In this document: positions 9,170 to 17,935 of the stretch, piece by piece
Layout of the letters: the number at the start of each line of letters is the position of its first letter
Position numbering within the stretch: position 1 is the stretch's first letter
Source of the DNA: an uncultured Clostridia bacterium
Lineage (GTDB): Bacteria; Bacillota; Clostridia; TANB77; CAG-508
NCBI GenBank assembly: GCA_944390345.1
Contig: CALXPP010000013.1
Location: 1 to 44,653, forward strand
Direction: 5' to 3'
DNA length: 44,653 nucleotides
Made by a program: the position numbers and the translations under genes
The notes under the pieces: generated by a model
What the model was told of the DNA's origin: nothing
Seen by the model: the letters and a program-made list of their open reading frames with translations, nothing else
Databases searched by the model: none

Positions 9170-10057
9170 TTACCCCTTTACATTTGCAAGTTCTGTCTCT
9201 CTAAATTCTTTTACTAAATTATTTAGAGGATTTATTACATTTTTATGAATAAGCTTAGTTGTATTGAATTTGCTCATAAAAAATCTTTTTATTTTGCCAA
9301 AAGCTCTTGGTCTTTTAACATTTACTGCAATCCATTTTTCGCCTATTTCCATAGCATTCATTAAGCTTTGGTATTTTCTTTCGTTTATTTTATTTATTTC
9401 TTCATCTATAAGCTTAATTTCTTTTTCTAAGCTCTTAACTAATTCTGCATTTTTATTTGAGTCTTCTTTAACTTTTTTTACATTTTTTTCAAGCTTTTCA
9501 TCAACTTCTTGTTCAATATCTTGCATATCTTGAGCTTTATTAAATAAGCTTACATCTATGTAATCTTTGTCTTTATTTTGATTTTTTACACTTATTTTTT
9601 CAAAAAGACTTTTTACTCCTTCAGAAATCTTTAAGGTTATATTTTTCTTTTCATCAACTTTTCTTTCTGCTTTCTGAACTAGTATCTCATCTTTCATTAA
9701 TAAGCCTAACTTTTTAGTATCTAGTTCAACTTTTTTTAATATTAGTTGCTCTATTTTTTCATCATAAAAATCACTAAGTTCAATTAAAGCTGTTTCGTAA
9801 TTTGTTAAAGCATCTAGTATTTCAGCTTTTGTAGTATCGTAATTTTTAGAGTTTTCGTTGTATTTTGGATTTATATTTTTAATTTCTAAAGTTATTGCAT
9901 TTAGTTTTGAATTTACTTTTGTATTTATAGTTTCTGTGGAGATCTTATCAGTTAAAGCTCTATTTACTATTGCCTCCATTTGGATATTTTCAGAATTTTT
10001 ATTCCATATTCTTTCTAAAACCATAGAAATATACTGTTCATTAACATTTCTATCCAT
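9170..10057 (-). CDS. Hypothetical coiled-coil protein (295 aa)
   Basis: Not recognised. Soluble, rich in Lys/Glu/Asn, with long predicted coiled coils (about 75-120 and 185-235: EKEIKLIDEEINKINERK) and a basic C-terminal part (KRPRAFGKIKRFFMSK). No signal peptide, membrane segment or catalytic motif is visible. Middle gene of a three-gene unit with the 47-aa and 67-aa genes. The start at 10057 (MDRNVNEQY) follows GGAGGTGCTTTAAAAGT, about 13 nt from the start codon. Confidence 0.75.
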   Translation of the reverse strand: MDRNVNEQYISMVLERIWNKNSENIQMEAIVNRALTDKISTETINTKVNSKLNAITLEIKNINPKYNENSKNYDTTKAEILDALTNYETALIELSDFYDEKIEQLILKKVELDTKKLGLLMKDEILVQKAERKVDEKKNITLKISEGVKSLFEKISVKNQNKDKDYIDVSLFNKAQDMQDIEQEVDEKLEKNVKKVKEDSNKNAELVKSLEKEIKLIDEEINKINERKYQSLMNAMEIGEKWIAVNVKRPRAFGKIKRFFMSKFNTTKLIHKNVINPLNNLVKEFRETELANVKG

Positions 10058-10089
10058 TACTTTTAAAGCACCTCCATCTCTTTTGTTTA

Positions 10090-10233
10090 CTATCTTTTTA
10101 TTATATTTTTTCCTTGTTCGTAATTAGTATTCTTTGAATCCTCTATTTTACGAAGAAGCTGCTTCATTTCGTCTGTTGTCATATAGTCTAAATTATAAAT
10201 TTTATTATCATACACAACTGTTCCAAGTTTCAT
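10090..10233 (-). CDS. Small hypothetical protein (47 aa)
   Basis: Begins MKLGTVVYDNKIYNLDYM and continues with a short acidic/basic helix (TTDEMKQLLRKIED). ATG 10233 is preceded by AGGAGGAGCCTGT, a strong ribosome-binding site, which supports a real gene. First gene of the unit with the coiled-coil proteins, under the promoter at 10282-10310. Function unknown. Confidence 0.7.
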   Translation of the reverse strand: MKLGTVVYDNKIYNLDYMTTDEMKQLLRKIEDSKNTNYEQGKNIIKR

Positions 10234-10281
10234 ACAGGCTCCTCCTAAAATTTTTTCTCTTGTAATGTTTATCTATATATA

Positions 10282-10310
10282 TTTATATATTTTTATATTA
10301 CAAATGTCAA
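10282..10310 (-). promoter_or_regulatory. Promoter of the 47/295/67-aa gene unit
   Basis: TTGACA (10310-10305), 17 bp, TATAAA (10287-10282) on the minus strand, just past the stop of the DUF5050-like gene. Confidence 0.7.
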
Positions 10311-10316
10311 TATATT

Positions 10317-11294
10317 CTAATATTTTATTTCGTTTAATTTTCCACCATTTGTCCCTATTCTATACATTTGATATATATTATTATCTCCGCTAGTAGCATC
10401 TAAATAATAAATTTGTCCATTCGTAGTCAAATTAATTCTTGTCTTATTAGTCTTTATTTCTGTAATAACTTTCAAATTTTTACCATTTATACCAATACTA
10501 CTAATATTGCTATTTTCTAAATCATAAAAATAAATTTTATCTTTATATATATTAAATATATATGAATTTACTTTGTCTGTTACAGTTTCTCTCTCACTAC
10601 CATCTATTTTTATTTTACTTAAATAATTCTCTGATTCTTTATAATAATAAATCCAATCTTCATAGACTTGAAATTCTGTAATCTCATCATTTAATAAAGT
10701 CTTCTTATCTGTACCTCCTAAATTCATACTATACAAATATCCAAAATCATCTGTATAGTATATATTTGTATTTGTTACACAAAAATCTTCTATATTATCT
10801 TCACAAATTTGAGTTTCTTCTCCTGTATCTATTGATATTTTAGAAATACCATTAGTCTCCCCAATATTTGCATAGTATACGATATTATTTACTATATAAA
10901 ATTTACTAATGCTTGTCTGTATCTCTTTAAATGTTGTAAGCTCATCTCCATTAGTTTTTACTCTTTTTATTAATAAATTATTATTTTCTCCAGTTGTTAA
11001 ATAGTAAATATAATCTCCTACTGTTTGCATTGAATATGCTGTTTCATTAGTAATTTGGTATTCCTTATTTCCTTTTACTTTTACAATTCCCTTTTCATAT
11101 TTATTGTAAAAAATTGAATCTTCATTTTCTGTAACCAAACCTAAATTTGATATATTTCCTAAGATAGTTTCTTTGCTTTTTTCATTACCATTAATAATAA
11201 CTAATACAACAGCTATTATAACTATAATTAAAACAATCACACTTATAGTTATCGCTTTCTTTTTGTTAAATTTTTTTGTTTTGTTCTCTTCCAT
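10317..11294 (-). CDS. Membrane-anchored DUF5050-like protein (325 aa)
   Basis: N-terminal basic stretch (KTKKFNKKKA) and one membrane segment (about 14-34: ITISVIVLIIVIIAVVLVII), then an extracytoplasmic domain of repeated short blades such as DYIYYLTTGENNNLLIKRV, NIYYTDDFGYLYSMNLGG and IYFYDLENSNISSIGING. This is the pattern of DUF5050 / TolB-like beta-propellers found in clostridial surface proteins; molecular function is not established. Shine-Dalgarno AGAGG precedes ATG 11294. It lies 21 bp after the 670-aa gene on the same strand, so the two probably form one transcript and may act together at the cell surface. Confidence 0.8.
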   Translation of the reverse strand: MEENKTKKFNKKKAITISVIVLIIVIIAVVLVIINGNEKSKETILGNISNLGLVTENEDSIFYNKYEKGIVKVKGNKEYQITNETAYSMQTVGDYIYYLTTGENNNLLIKRVKTNGDELTTFKEIQTSISKFYIVNNIVYYANIGETNGISKISIDTGEETQICEDNIEDFCVTNTNIYYTDDFGYLYSMNLGGTDKKTLLNDEITEFQVYEDWIYYYKESENYLSKIKIDGSERETVTDKVNSYIFNIYKDKIYFYDLENSNISSIGINGKNLKVITEIKTNKTRINLTTNGQIYYLDATSGDNNIYQMYRIGTNGGKLNEIKY

Positions 11295-11315
11295 TTCAAA
11301 ACCTCTTTTCTTCTG

Positions 11316-13328
11316 TTATCCTTCAGATAAATTAAATTCTGAATCTATATTAAATACATATCCATTTACTGTTACTACTGCAATATTTCCACTTATATTA
11401 ACAGTTACATTATATCCTTCTATCTGTAAATTTTCTAAATTTGCTAAAGTATAAGTTTCGCCTCTTGCTATAGCTTCTCCCATTTGATTTGAGATAACTT
11501 CAATTAATTTCTGCTTTACTGCTTCCTTTTCTTCTAGATTTGTTGAATTTTGTATATTTCCTTGTTCTACTACAGATGTATTATTATTTTGATCTATTAA
11601 ATTTAATGTTACCTTTTTTTCATTTATAACAAAGTTTACTCTATCTCTTATTTGGTTTATTATATTTGTTAGCTCTGCATCATTTAATTTATCTAAAAAT
11701 AAACAAGTTTCATCTGTTAAATTTGGTATTTCCATAGTTGCTGTTTCAAAATTAATATTATAATTTAAATTTGCTGTAAGTTGTCCTTCTTGTGTAGTAT
11801 AAGTAAATATTGCTTCATTTTTTATTTCCTTTGAGCTTGCTGTACCATTTGTAGTTAGATTACAAGAAATTTTGGTATTTATTTCTAAGTTGTTTATTAA
11901 TCCAATTTCAGCAAATATTTTAGTTGAAACATCTGAAGTATTTTTTTCCATTGTTATGGTAAAGCCATTTTTTAGCTTGTCTGTTTCTACTGCATTATTT
12001 TCTAAAGTATTTTCAGTAGTTGTATTTTGAAATTCAGTTGTTAGCTCTGGATTTTCAATTTTTATATCAGTATTTATACCTAACAAAGTAAATTTTATTT
12101 TTTCTTTGTTTGTCTCTTCTAGAAATTCCATTTCTAGATTAAAGTCTTCAGATTTTACTCCTAATTTTCTTAATTTTTCATCAACTACATAAAGAGAAAT
12201 CTTTACTTCTTTATTAGTTATATTTAAATTTTCTATTTTTGTAATTTCTTCGTCTAAAATTTCTTGTAGTTCTGAAACTGTTTTATTTACTTTATTTCCT
12301 GCTAATATTGTAGCAATTATTTGTAAATCTGCTTCTGAGTTATTTGTATTTTCTTCTTGCAATATATTTGTATTTTCTTCTCCTATTGGTGTTATATCTA
12401 TGGTTGTATTTTGCATAGTAAACTCATCTACAACATTGTTTAATGTATTTTGCAAATTATTTTGAGTAGTGTTTTCTGAAACAGCAGATACCGTACTAAG
12501 TAACTCTGTATCATTTCTTAATTTTTTCAATAACTCAGCTAAAAGTGTATTTAACTCTGAATAATTAGTTGTTAGTTCATAGCTATTTGCTGTAAGAGTT
12601 TGATTTTCATCTGTAGAAATTAAAACACTTTCTTTTTCTGAAAAGTTACTTTCTCTAAAGCTATTATAAATAATTTGCATATATTCATCTGATTTAGACT
12701 GGATTAAATTTTCTGGAATTTCTATACTATTTGCGTCTACCATATCTGTAAGCTTTAAATATTCTTCTAAATTCCACTCTCCTCCTAATGCTCTATTTAA
12801 AGTCTCATCTAAATTTTCTTTGCTAGTACCTAAATACATATTTACTATTTCTTCTGAAGTTATAGCAACAGAATTCTCATCCATAATAGCTTTTATTCTA
12901 GCTAATTCATTATCTGCATAATTCACATTTAATTCTGCATAATTTTTGTTTTGATTTTTATCATTTATATTATTAAAAGCCACATTAAATTTACTTATAT
13001 CTAACTGGCTGTTTGTAATAGTTGGTATATTAGTACTTGCCGTTAGATTTATATTAGAATTACTCGTTTGAGTTTTTATTTTATCCTTAATAGCTCCATA
13101 TACATCACTTTGGAAAGTTTGATAAATATTATTAGTTGCCAAATACTTAAAAAACTTTGACTTTGGTTTCTCTACCATATAATTTGTATAGTAGTAATAA
13201 GCCGCTACTCCACCAGCAATTAAAATAATAATTATAAAAAAAACTATTATGATTGGTGCTTTGCTTTTCTTTTTTTGTGGTCTATTAGGTCCTATTAAAA
13301 TATCTTCTACTGATGGCTTTTCATTCAT
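11316..13328 (-). CDS. Large membrane-anchored protein of unknown function (670 aa)
   Basis: Not firmly recognised. The cytoplasmic N-terminal 24 residues contain a basic patch (RPQKKKSKAP), followed by one membrane segment (about 25-46: IIIVFFIIIILIAGGVAAYYYY) and about 620 extracytoplasmic residues, rich in Asn/Thr/Glu. A low-complexity Asn/Thr stretch is at about 300-345. Start ATG 13328 has GGAGATAAAAT upstream. First gene of a pair with the DUF5050-like gene. No sorting signal or catalytic motif is visible. Confidence 0.75.
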   Translation of the reverse strand: MNEKPSVEDILIGPNRPQKKKSKAPIIIVFFIIIILIAGGVAAYYYYTNYMVEKPKSKFFKYLATNNIYQTFQSDVYGAIKDKIKTQTSNSNINLTASTNIPTITNSQLDISKFNVAFNNINDKNQNKNYAELNVNYADNELARIKAIMDENSVAITSEEIVNMYLGTSKENLDETLNRALGGEWNLEEYLKLTDMVDANSIEIPENLIQSKSDEYMQIIYNSFRESNFSEKESVLISTDENQTLTANSYELTTNYSELNTLLAELLKKLRNDTELLSTVSAVSENTTQNNLQNTLNNVVDEFTMQNTTIDITPIGEENTNILQEENTNNSEADLQIIATILAGNKVNKTVSELQEILDEEITKIENLNITNKEVKISLYVVDEKLRKLGVKSEDFNLEMEFLEETNKEKIKFTLLGINTDIKIENPELTTEFQNTTTENTLENNAVETDKLKNGFTITMEKNTSDVSTKIFAEIGLINNLEINTKISCNLTTNGTASSKEIKNEAIFTYTTQEGQLTANLNYNINFETATMEIPNLTDETCLFLDKLNDAELTNIINQIRDRVNFVINEKKVTLNLIDQNNNTSVVEQGNIQNSTNLEEKEAVKQKLIEVISNQMGEAIARGETYTLANLENLQIEGYNVTVNISGNIAVVTVNGYVFNIDSEFNLSEG

Positions 13329-13477
13329 ATTTTATCTCCAATCTTAATTTCTATATTTACTTAAATATTATATCTAAAAATATTAAAAATAACAAGAAGA
13401 ATTTGCAAAACCCTACTTCTTTTTTTGAAATTTTTATTTATTTTTTTAAATGTATTTTATAAAAAAAATATTTATGA

Positions 13478-13483
13478 TATAAT
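13478..13483 (+). promoter_or_regulatory. Promoter -10 element of the ABC ATPase gene
   Basis: TATAAT with an upstream TG (extended -10). The -35 region 17 bp upstream is only TTTTAT. It lies 29 bp before the chosen start. Confidence 0.55.
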
Positions 13484-13511
13484 TTGCTATATATTGAAAG
13501 GAATTTTAGAT

Positions 13512-14213
13512 ATGTCTTATATAGAATTTAGAAATGTAATAAAAGAATATGGAACTGAAAGTAATAAAATAAGAGCTTTAAATAAAGTGAACTTTTCTAT
13601 TGAAAAGGGTGAACTCACTGTAATTCTAGGTGCTTCTGGTGCAGGAAAAACTACAGCTCTTAATATTTTAGGTGGTATGGATTCACCAACTTCTGGTGAT
13701 GTAATTGTAGATAGTAAAAATATTACTGATTTTAATAATAGAAAACTATGTAAATATCGTAGAGAAGATGTTGGTTTCGTTTTTCAATTTTATAATCTAG
13801 TTCCAAATTTAACTGCTCTTGAAAATGTAGAACTTGCATCTCAAATTTGCAAAGATAGTTTGAATCCTAGTACAATTCTTAAAAAAGTAGGTCTTAAAAA
13901 TAGAATGGATAATTTTCCAGCTCAATTATCTGGTGGAGAGCAGCAAAGAGTTGCAATAGCTAGAGCTATTGCTAAAAATCCAAAACTACTTTTATGTGAT
14001 GAACCTACTGGTGCATTAGATTATAAAACAGGAAAACAAATACTAAAGCTTCTTCAAGACACTTGTAGAAAAGATAAAATGACAGTTATTATAATTACAC
14101 ATAACTCAGCTATATCAGCCATGGCTGATAAAATTATACATTTTAAAAGTGGTGAAGTAACAGATACAATATTAAACAATAATCCTACTAGCGTAGATCA
14201 AATTGAATGGTAA
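13512..14213 (+). CDS. ABC transporter ATP-binding protein, MacB/LolD type
   Basis: 233 aa from ATG 13512, with AAAGGAA 8 nt upstream; an upstream in-frame ATG at 13425 lies before the promoter and is not used. It has a Walker A (GASGAGKT), Q-loop (VFQFYNL), signature (LSGGEQQR), Walker B ([12 protein letters not shown]) and H-loop (ITHN), so it should hydrolyse ATP. The sequence is of the MacB/FtsE/LolD kind that works with FtsX-like permeases in export of peptides or envelope substrates. No permease gene is adjacent: it has its own promoter and a terminator directly behind, so the partner must lie elsewhere. Substrate unknown. Confidence 0.92.
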   Translation: MSYIEFRNVIKEYGTESNKIRALNKVNFSIEKGELTVILGASGAGKTTALNILGGMDSPTSGDVIVDSKNITDFNNRKLCKYRREDVGFVFQFYNLVPNLTALENVELASQICKDSLNPSTILKKVGLKNRMDNFPAQLSGGEQQRVAIARAIAKNPKLLLCDEPTGALDYKTGKQILKLLQDTCRKDKMTVIIITHNSAISAMADKIIHFKSGEVTDTILNNNPTSVDQIEW

Positions 14214-14215
14214 AT

Positions 14216-14242
14216 AAAAAACAGCTTTTAACGCTGTTTTTT
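14216..14242. terminator. Bidirectional terminator
   Basis: AAAAACAGC / GCTGTTTTT stem with a short loop, between the convergent ABC ATPase and thioesterase genes. It touches the stop codon of the thioesterase gene. Confidence 0.75.
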
Positions 14243-14651
14243 ATTTAAGTAAATCTTCGAACTTTTCACTAAAAATCTTTTGCTTTTTCAAATTTATAGG
14301 TCTCAACTCTTTATTTGTAAAGCAATGTTTAGTTTCTGCTACTATAACCTCTTTTCCTGTTTTCTTTTCTTTTACTTCATATCCAACTGTCATCCTTACT
14401 CCATTATATTCTTTTATATATGGTCTAATTAAAATAGTATCCTCAAAAGTTATATGATGCTTATATGCACAATTAACTTCTAAAACTGGAATTGTAATAC
14501 CATTTTCTTCTAGTTTAGAAAAAGGTATTCCTAAATACTCAAGCCATCCACATCTTGCTTCTTCTAGAAATCTAATATAATTAGAATGATGTACTACTCC
14601 CATTCTATCTGTTTCATAATAGTTTATTTTTCTTTCAAATATATATTCCAT
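14241..14651 (-). CDS. Acyl-CoA thioesterase, YbgC/4HBT hotdog family
   Basis: 136 aa from ATG 14651 behind GGAGGAGTAAA. The hotdog-fold signature is clear: YYETDRMGVVHHSNYIRFLEEAR, with the Asp-x-x-Gly-x-x-x-His-x-x-x-Y pattern of the YbgC type. The enzymes hydrolyse acyl-CoA or acyl-ACP thioesters in the cytoplasm; the substrate here cannot be told. It starts 1 bp downstream of the nadE stop, so it is the last gene of a NAD-thioesterase operon, although a functional link to NAD synthesis is not evident. Confidence 0.9.
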   Translation of the reverse strand: MEYIFERKINYYETDRMGVVHHSNYIRFLEEARCGWLEYLGIPFSKLEENGITIPVLEVNCAYKHHITFEDTILIRPYIKEYNGVRMTVGYEVKEKKTGKEVIVAETKHCFTNKELRPINLKKQKIFSEKFEDLLK

Positions 14652-14652
14652 T

Positions 14653-15418
14653 TTACTCCTCCAACAAATAATTTTTTCTATCAAATCTATACACTGGTAT
14701 AGCTTCTCTTTTATGTTTTGAAGCATTAAATCTTTTTATAATTTCTTCTTTAGCTTCTTTTTCTGTATCTCCTGTTTCTATCATATCTGCAATTTGACTA
14801 TATTTTATCCCCATTTTTTCCTCATCTGTTAATCCACCTAATCCATCATTCGGTGCTTTTTTTAATATCTTTTCTGGGACTTTTAAATATTTTCCAATAG
14901 CTAAAACTTCATCAACAGTAAAATTACCAATTGGATTAAAATCGCATGCACTATCACCCCATTTTGTAGTATATCCTACCATTGATTCACAAAGATTTCC
15001 TGTTCCAATTACCAAATATCCTAATGTTTGTGCAATTGCATATAAGCTTGTCATTCTCAATCGTGGTTTTATATTTATCTTAGATTCATTACATAAATTT
15101 TTATCTAAATTAGAATTTATTTCTCTTTCTAGTTCTAGATAGGTTTGTGTTAAATCAATTTTTATAAATTTAACTCCAAAAGCATCTGCTACTAACTTTG
15201 CATCATCAAAATCAGAAGGAACTGAATTACAAGGCATTGATACTGCTACTACTCTTTCTTTTCCTAAAGCTTTAACAGCCATTGCAAGAACAGTTGCAGA
15301 ATCCTTTCCCCCACTATTTCCGAACTACAACACCCTTTGCCTTAGTTTTATCGGTATATTGTCTTATCCATTTTATTGCATTTTCAGCTTCTTTAATTAA
15401 AATTTCTTCTTTTAACAT
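14653..15418 (-). CDS. nadE: NH3-dependent NAD+ synthetase, interrupted by a CGG frameshift
   Basis: From ATG 15418 (GAAGGAG upstream) the frame reads through GVVV to codon 33, CGG (15322-15320), then AAA TAG. Dropping the C gives VVV-G-NSGGKDSATVLAMAVKALG and an open frame to 14653, 254 aa in all, the usual length of the ammonia-dependent form. SGGKDS is the PP-loop that binds ATP; later motifs are present (RLRMTSLYAIAQ, GTGNLCES, KWGDSACDFNPIG). NadE makes NAD+ from deamido-NAD+. It follows nadD by 12 bp, so the last two steps of NAD synthesis lie together and both genes carry the same kind of interruption. Either recoded or broken; the intact remainder argues for recoding. Confidence 0.88.
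15320..15322 (-). other. In-frame CGG recoding site 3 (GTT CGG A)
   Basis: Codon 33 of nadE. Zero-frame stop two codons later. Skipping the C restores the conserved Gly before SGGKDS. No homopolymer lies here, so simple slippage on repeated A does not apply. Confidence 0.75.
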
Positions 15419-15430
15419 AATACTCCTTCT

Positions 15431-16037
15431 TTACATATATAATTTATTTTTATTAATATAATCTACTACTTCATCTGGTGTTAAATATCGTATACTTCTA
15501 CCATTTTTTACTTCGTTTCTTACAAAAGTTGAACTCAAATTACTATGAATTTGCGTATTTACTTTAATAAATTTTTCTTTATACTGCTTTAAAAATTTAC
15601 TATTTTTAACAATATCTTTAGCACAGTCTTTATCTCTTTCAATAATTAGAAATTTAAATTCCTCTACTAATTCTGTAGATTTTTTCCAAGTTTCTAATTC
15701 CTTTAAATTATCACTTCCCATTGTAAAATAAATTTCATAGTTTAAATATTGCTTTTGTAGAATTCTAAGTGTTTCTATGGTAAATAATTGTCTTTCTTGC
15801 TCTAATTCTATTTTAGAAACCTCAAACCTATCATTTTTATCACAAACAAGTTTTAACATTTGATATCTATGTTCATTTTCAATTAGTCCGTTTTTTTTGA
15901 TATAAACTATTTACTGGCACAAATATAACTTTTTCTGCGTCTTTGAATTCATTTAGAATTTGCTCTGCAAAAGAAAAATGTGAATTTAAAGGTGGATTAA
16001 AAGCTCCTCCAAATATAATAATTTTCTTTTTTTCCAT
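15431..16037 (-). CDS. nadD: Nicotinate-nucleotide adenylyltransferase, interrupted by a CGG frameshift
   Basis: From ATG 16037 (AGAGG upstream): KIIIFGGAFNPPLNSH is the nucleotidyltransferase start, with GGAFNPP and an (S/G)H in place of GH. Codon 50 is CGG (15890-15888), with a stop three codons later (ACT AAT TGA). Dropping the C gives YQKK-G-LIENEHRYQML, which fits the YxKxGL..xxHR.xML pattern of clostridial NadD, and then an open frame to 15431 (201 aa, normal). TMGSDNLKELETWKKS and the C-terminal SSTFVRN (ISST..R motif) are intact. The enzyme joins nicotinate mononucleotide to AMP, one step before NadE. Confidence 0.88.
15888..15890 (-). other. In-frame CGG recoding site 4 (AAA CGG A)
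   Basis: Codon 50 of nadD, preceded by eight A. Skipping the C restores KKGL and the rest of the protein. Confidence 0.72.
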
Positions 16038-16047
16038 ATCAATCCTC

Positions 16048-16218
16048 TTAATTAAATTTTAATTGTTCTCCATTTTTATTCTTTTCTTCATTATATTTTT
16101 CAATAGCATCTTTTATAAAGATTTTACTTCTTCCACAACTTGGATTATCTAAACTACAATGATTAAAACATCCTCTACAAGTTAACTTTCTTAAATATTG
16201 TTTTAATTCTTCCTCCAT
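16048..16218 (-). CDS. Small Cys-rich protein (56 aa)
   Basis: Begins MEEELKQYLRKLTCRGCFNHC and contains five cysteines in a tight group (CRGCFNHCSLDNPSC plus the following GRSK), which suggests a metal or Fe-S site. The remainder is a charged helix. ATG 16218 has GGAGGAATT upstream. It ends 10 bp before nadD on the same strand and is probably the first gene of the nadD-nadE-thioesterase transcript. Not assigned to a family; function unknown. Confidence 0.75.
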   Translation of the reverse strand: MEEELKQYLRKLTCRGCFNHCSLDNPSCGRSKIFIKDAIEKYNEEKNKNGEQLKFN

Positions 16219-16257
16219 AATTCCTCCTTTTGAATTTTACTTATATCACAAAATCGA

Positions 16258-16285
16258 AAAAAAAGATAGTATAAACTATCTTTTT
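16258..16285. terminator. Bidirectional terminator
   Basis: AAAAAGATAGT / ACTATCTTTTT stem with a 4-nt loop. It follows the stop of the 85-aa gene on the minus strand and separates it from the Cys-rich gene. Confidence 0.65.
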
Positions 16286-16305
16286 AATAAAATTTAACTA
16301 TTTCT

Positions 16306-16563
16306 TTATGATTCGCTACTCATTGTATTTTGATTTTCACCTTCTGGCATCTCTGGTAGTATTTCACTATCTTCTGATGGTTTTTCTGGTGGTATAGCTT
16401 GGTTTTCTCCATCTACACCATTTTGTTGCATCATTTGTGGTCTTTCTCCATTAAAATTTCTACCTTGCTTATTGTTTAATTTTCCATATAATAGAAATCC
16501 TGCAGTAGCAATTATTACTCCGACAAATAATCCTATTATAAAAATTAATATTTTGCTCTTCAT
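16306..16563 (-). CDS. Small membrane-anchored protein with Pro/Glu-rich tail (85 aa)
   Basis: Residues 4-26 (ILIFIIGLFVGVIIATAGFLLYG) form a signal anchor. The rest is a polar, disordered tail with NGERPQMMQQNG and repeated PEKPSEDSEILPEMPEGE. Not recognised. It lies between the AI-2E-family permease and the Cys-rich gene on the same strand, with a terminator directly behind it. Confidence 0.7.
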   Translation of the reverse strand: MKSKILIFIIGLFVGVIIATAGFLLYGKLNNKQGRNFNGERPQMMQQNGVDGENQAIPPEKPSEDSEILPEMPEGENQNTMSSES

Positions 16564-16665
16564 TTTTTCCTTCTATCTTTTACTACTAATATATTATACT
16601 AATTACCTTAAAATTTTCTTAAAATAATCTTGATATTTATAAAAGATAGTAGGCTGAATTTAATA

Positions 16666-17790
16666 TTATTCTACAACTTTATTTAATTTTTTATTAACAT
16701 CTTTTTTTACTAAAGTATATATAATTGAAGCTATTGGAACACCAATTAGCATACCTAAGATTCCTCCTAAGCTACCACCAACAGATACAGCTACTAAAAC
16801 CCACATACCTGGTAGTCCTACTGAACTACCCACTACTCTTGGATAAATTACATTTCCTTCAACTTGTTGAAGAATTAATACAAATATAATAAAAGTTATA
16901 ACCTTTACAGGATTTATAGATAATATTAATATAGCTCCAATTATAATTCCTATAAAGCATCCAACTACTGGTATTAAAGCTGTTACTCCTACTAATACTC
17001 CTATTGGCACTGCATAAGGTATTTTTAAAATTATCATACCTAAAATGCAAAGTACACCTAAAATAGTCGCTTCTAAACATTGAACTGTAAAAAAGCTTCT
17101 AAAAATATTATTTGATATTCTTCCCACATTAATTATTTTCTCAGCTCTTTTTTCTCCTAAATAAGCTTTTATTAACTTTTTAGTTTGCTCTTTTAATTTC
17201 TCTTTATCGATTAATATGTACATAGCAAAAAATATTGCAATAAAGAAGGTAGCTATTCCACTAAATACATTTGTAATTACAGAAATTGAAGATGTTAATA
17301 GTTTTATACCTTGATCTATAGCTTCTTTTTTTAGATTTTCAACTTCTAAGTTTTGCAAAAAATTATTTATATTTGGAAGCTCTTGTGAATAATTTTGAGC
17401 AAATTTAGTAATCTCTTGAACATAATATGGTATATTATCTATTAATAAATTAAATATATTTACTAATTCTGGAACTATTAAAGTAATAATTAAAGTTAAA
17501 ATAAATATAATTACAATTACTGATAATATTATAGCCAGTATTCTTTTTAATTTTGTTTTCTTTTTTGCTTTTTTCTTTTTTTCCGTTCTTGTAAATTTTC
17601 TCTCGAAAAAACTCATTGGTATATTTAATATATATGCTAAAGCTCCACCTAATATAAATGGAAATATAATATCTATTACAGTATTAATTACACTTCCTAC
17701 TGTAGCTAAATTATTTATTCCCCAATAAGCAACAATAGCAACTAATATTAAAATAAGCCATTTTTTTAAATCACTATTATTTTTCTCCAT
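16666..17790 (-). CDS. AI-2E family transporter (PerM-like permease)
   Basis: 374 aa with the layout of this family: two membrane segments near the N terminus (about 11-55), a basic cytoplasmic loop (RTEKKKKAKKKTKLKR), a long extracytoplasmic region (about 110-180), and a C-terminal block of several segments with the typical GILGMLIGVPIASIIYT end. Family members export or exchange small molecules, including autoinducer-2 in one case and sodium in others, so the substrate cannot be stated. It is a single gene with the small membrane gene downstream. About 145 bp between this and the antiporter hold no recognisable element. Confidence 0.9.
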   Translation of the reverse strand: MEKNNSDLKKWLILILVAIVAYWGINNLATVGSVINTVIDIIFPFILGGALAYILNIPMSFFERKFTRTEKKKKAKKKTKLKRILAIILSVIVIIFILTLIITLIVPELVNIFNLLIDNIPYYVQEITKFAQNYSQELPNINNFLQNLEVENLKKEAIDQGIKLLTSSISVITNVFSGIATFFIAIFFAMYILIDKEKLKEQTKKLIKAYLGEKRAEKIINVGRISNNIFRSFFTVQCLEATILGVLCILGMIILKIPYAVPIGVLVGVTALIPVVGCFIGIIIGAILILSINPVKVITFIIFVLILQQVEGNVIYPRVVGSSVGLPGMWVLVAVSVGGSLGGILGMLIGVPIASIIYTLVKKDVNKKLNKVVE

Positions 17791-17935
17791 ATATTTTCCT
17801 CGCTAAAACAAATTTTATAATCATATTATAGCATATATTAATTAATAATTAAAGTTTATTTTTATTATACTAATTAAAATAATAAAATTAGATTATATGT
17901 CTATTTAATAAATTTAAAACTACTTATATTTTGCT

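Noticed and set aside
13425..13511. N-terminal extension of the ABC ATPase
   Set aside because: It begins before the -10 element at 13478-13483 and has no ribosome-binding site; MSYIEFRNV at 13512 is the normal start of this family.
687..15890. Transcriptional slippage or homopolymer miscount on A6-A8 as the cause of all shifts
   Set aside because: It could explain the LRR genes and nadD, but not nadE (GTT CGG), the WG-like gene (GTA CGG) or the DUF3846 gene (GGT CGG), which have no homopolymer at the site. Kept only as an alternative for the A-rich sites.
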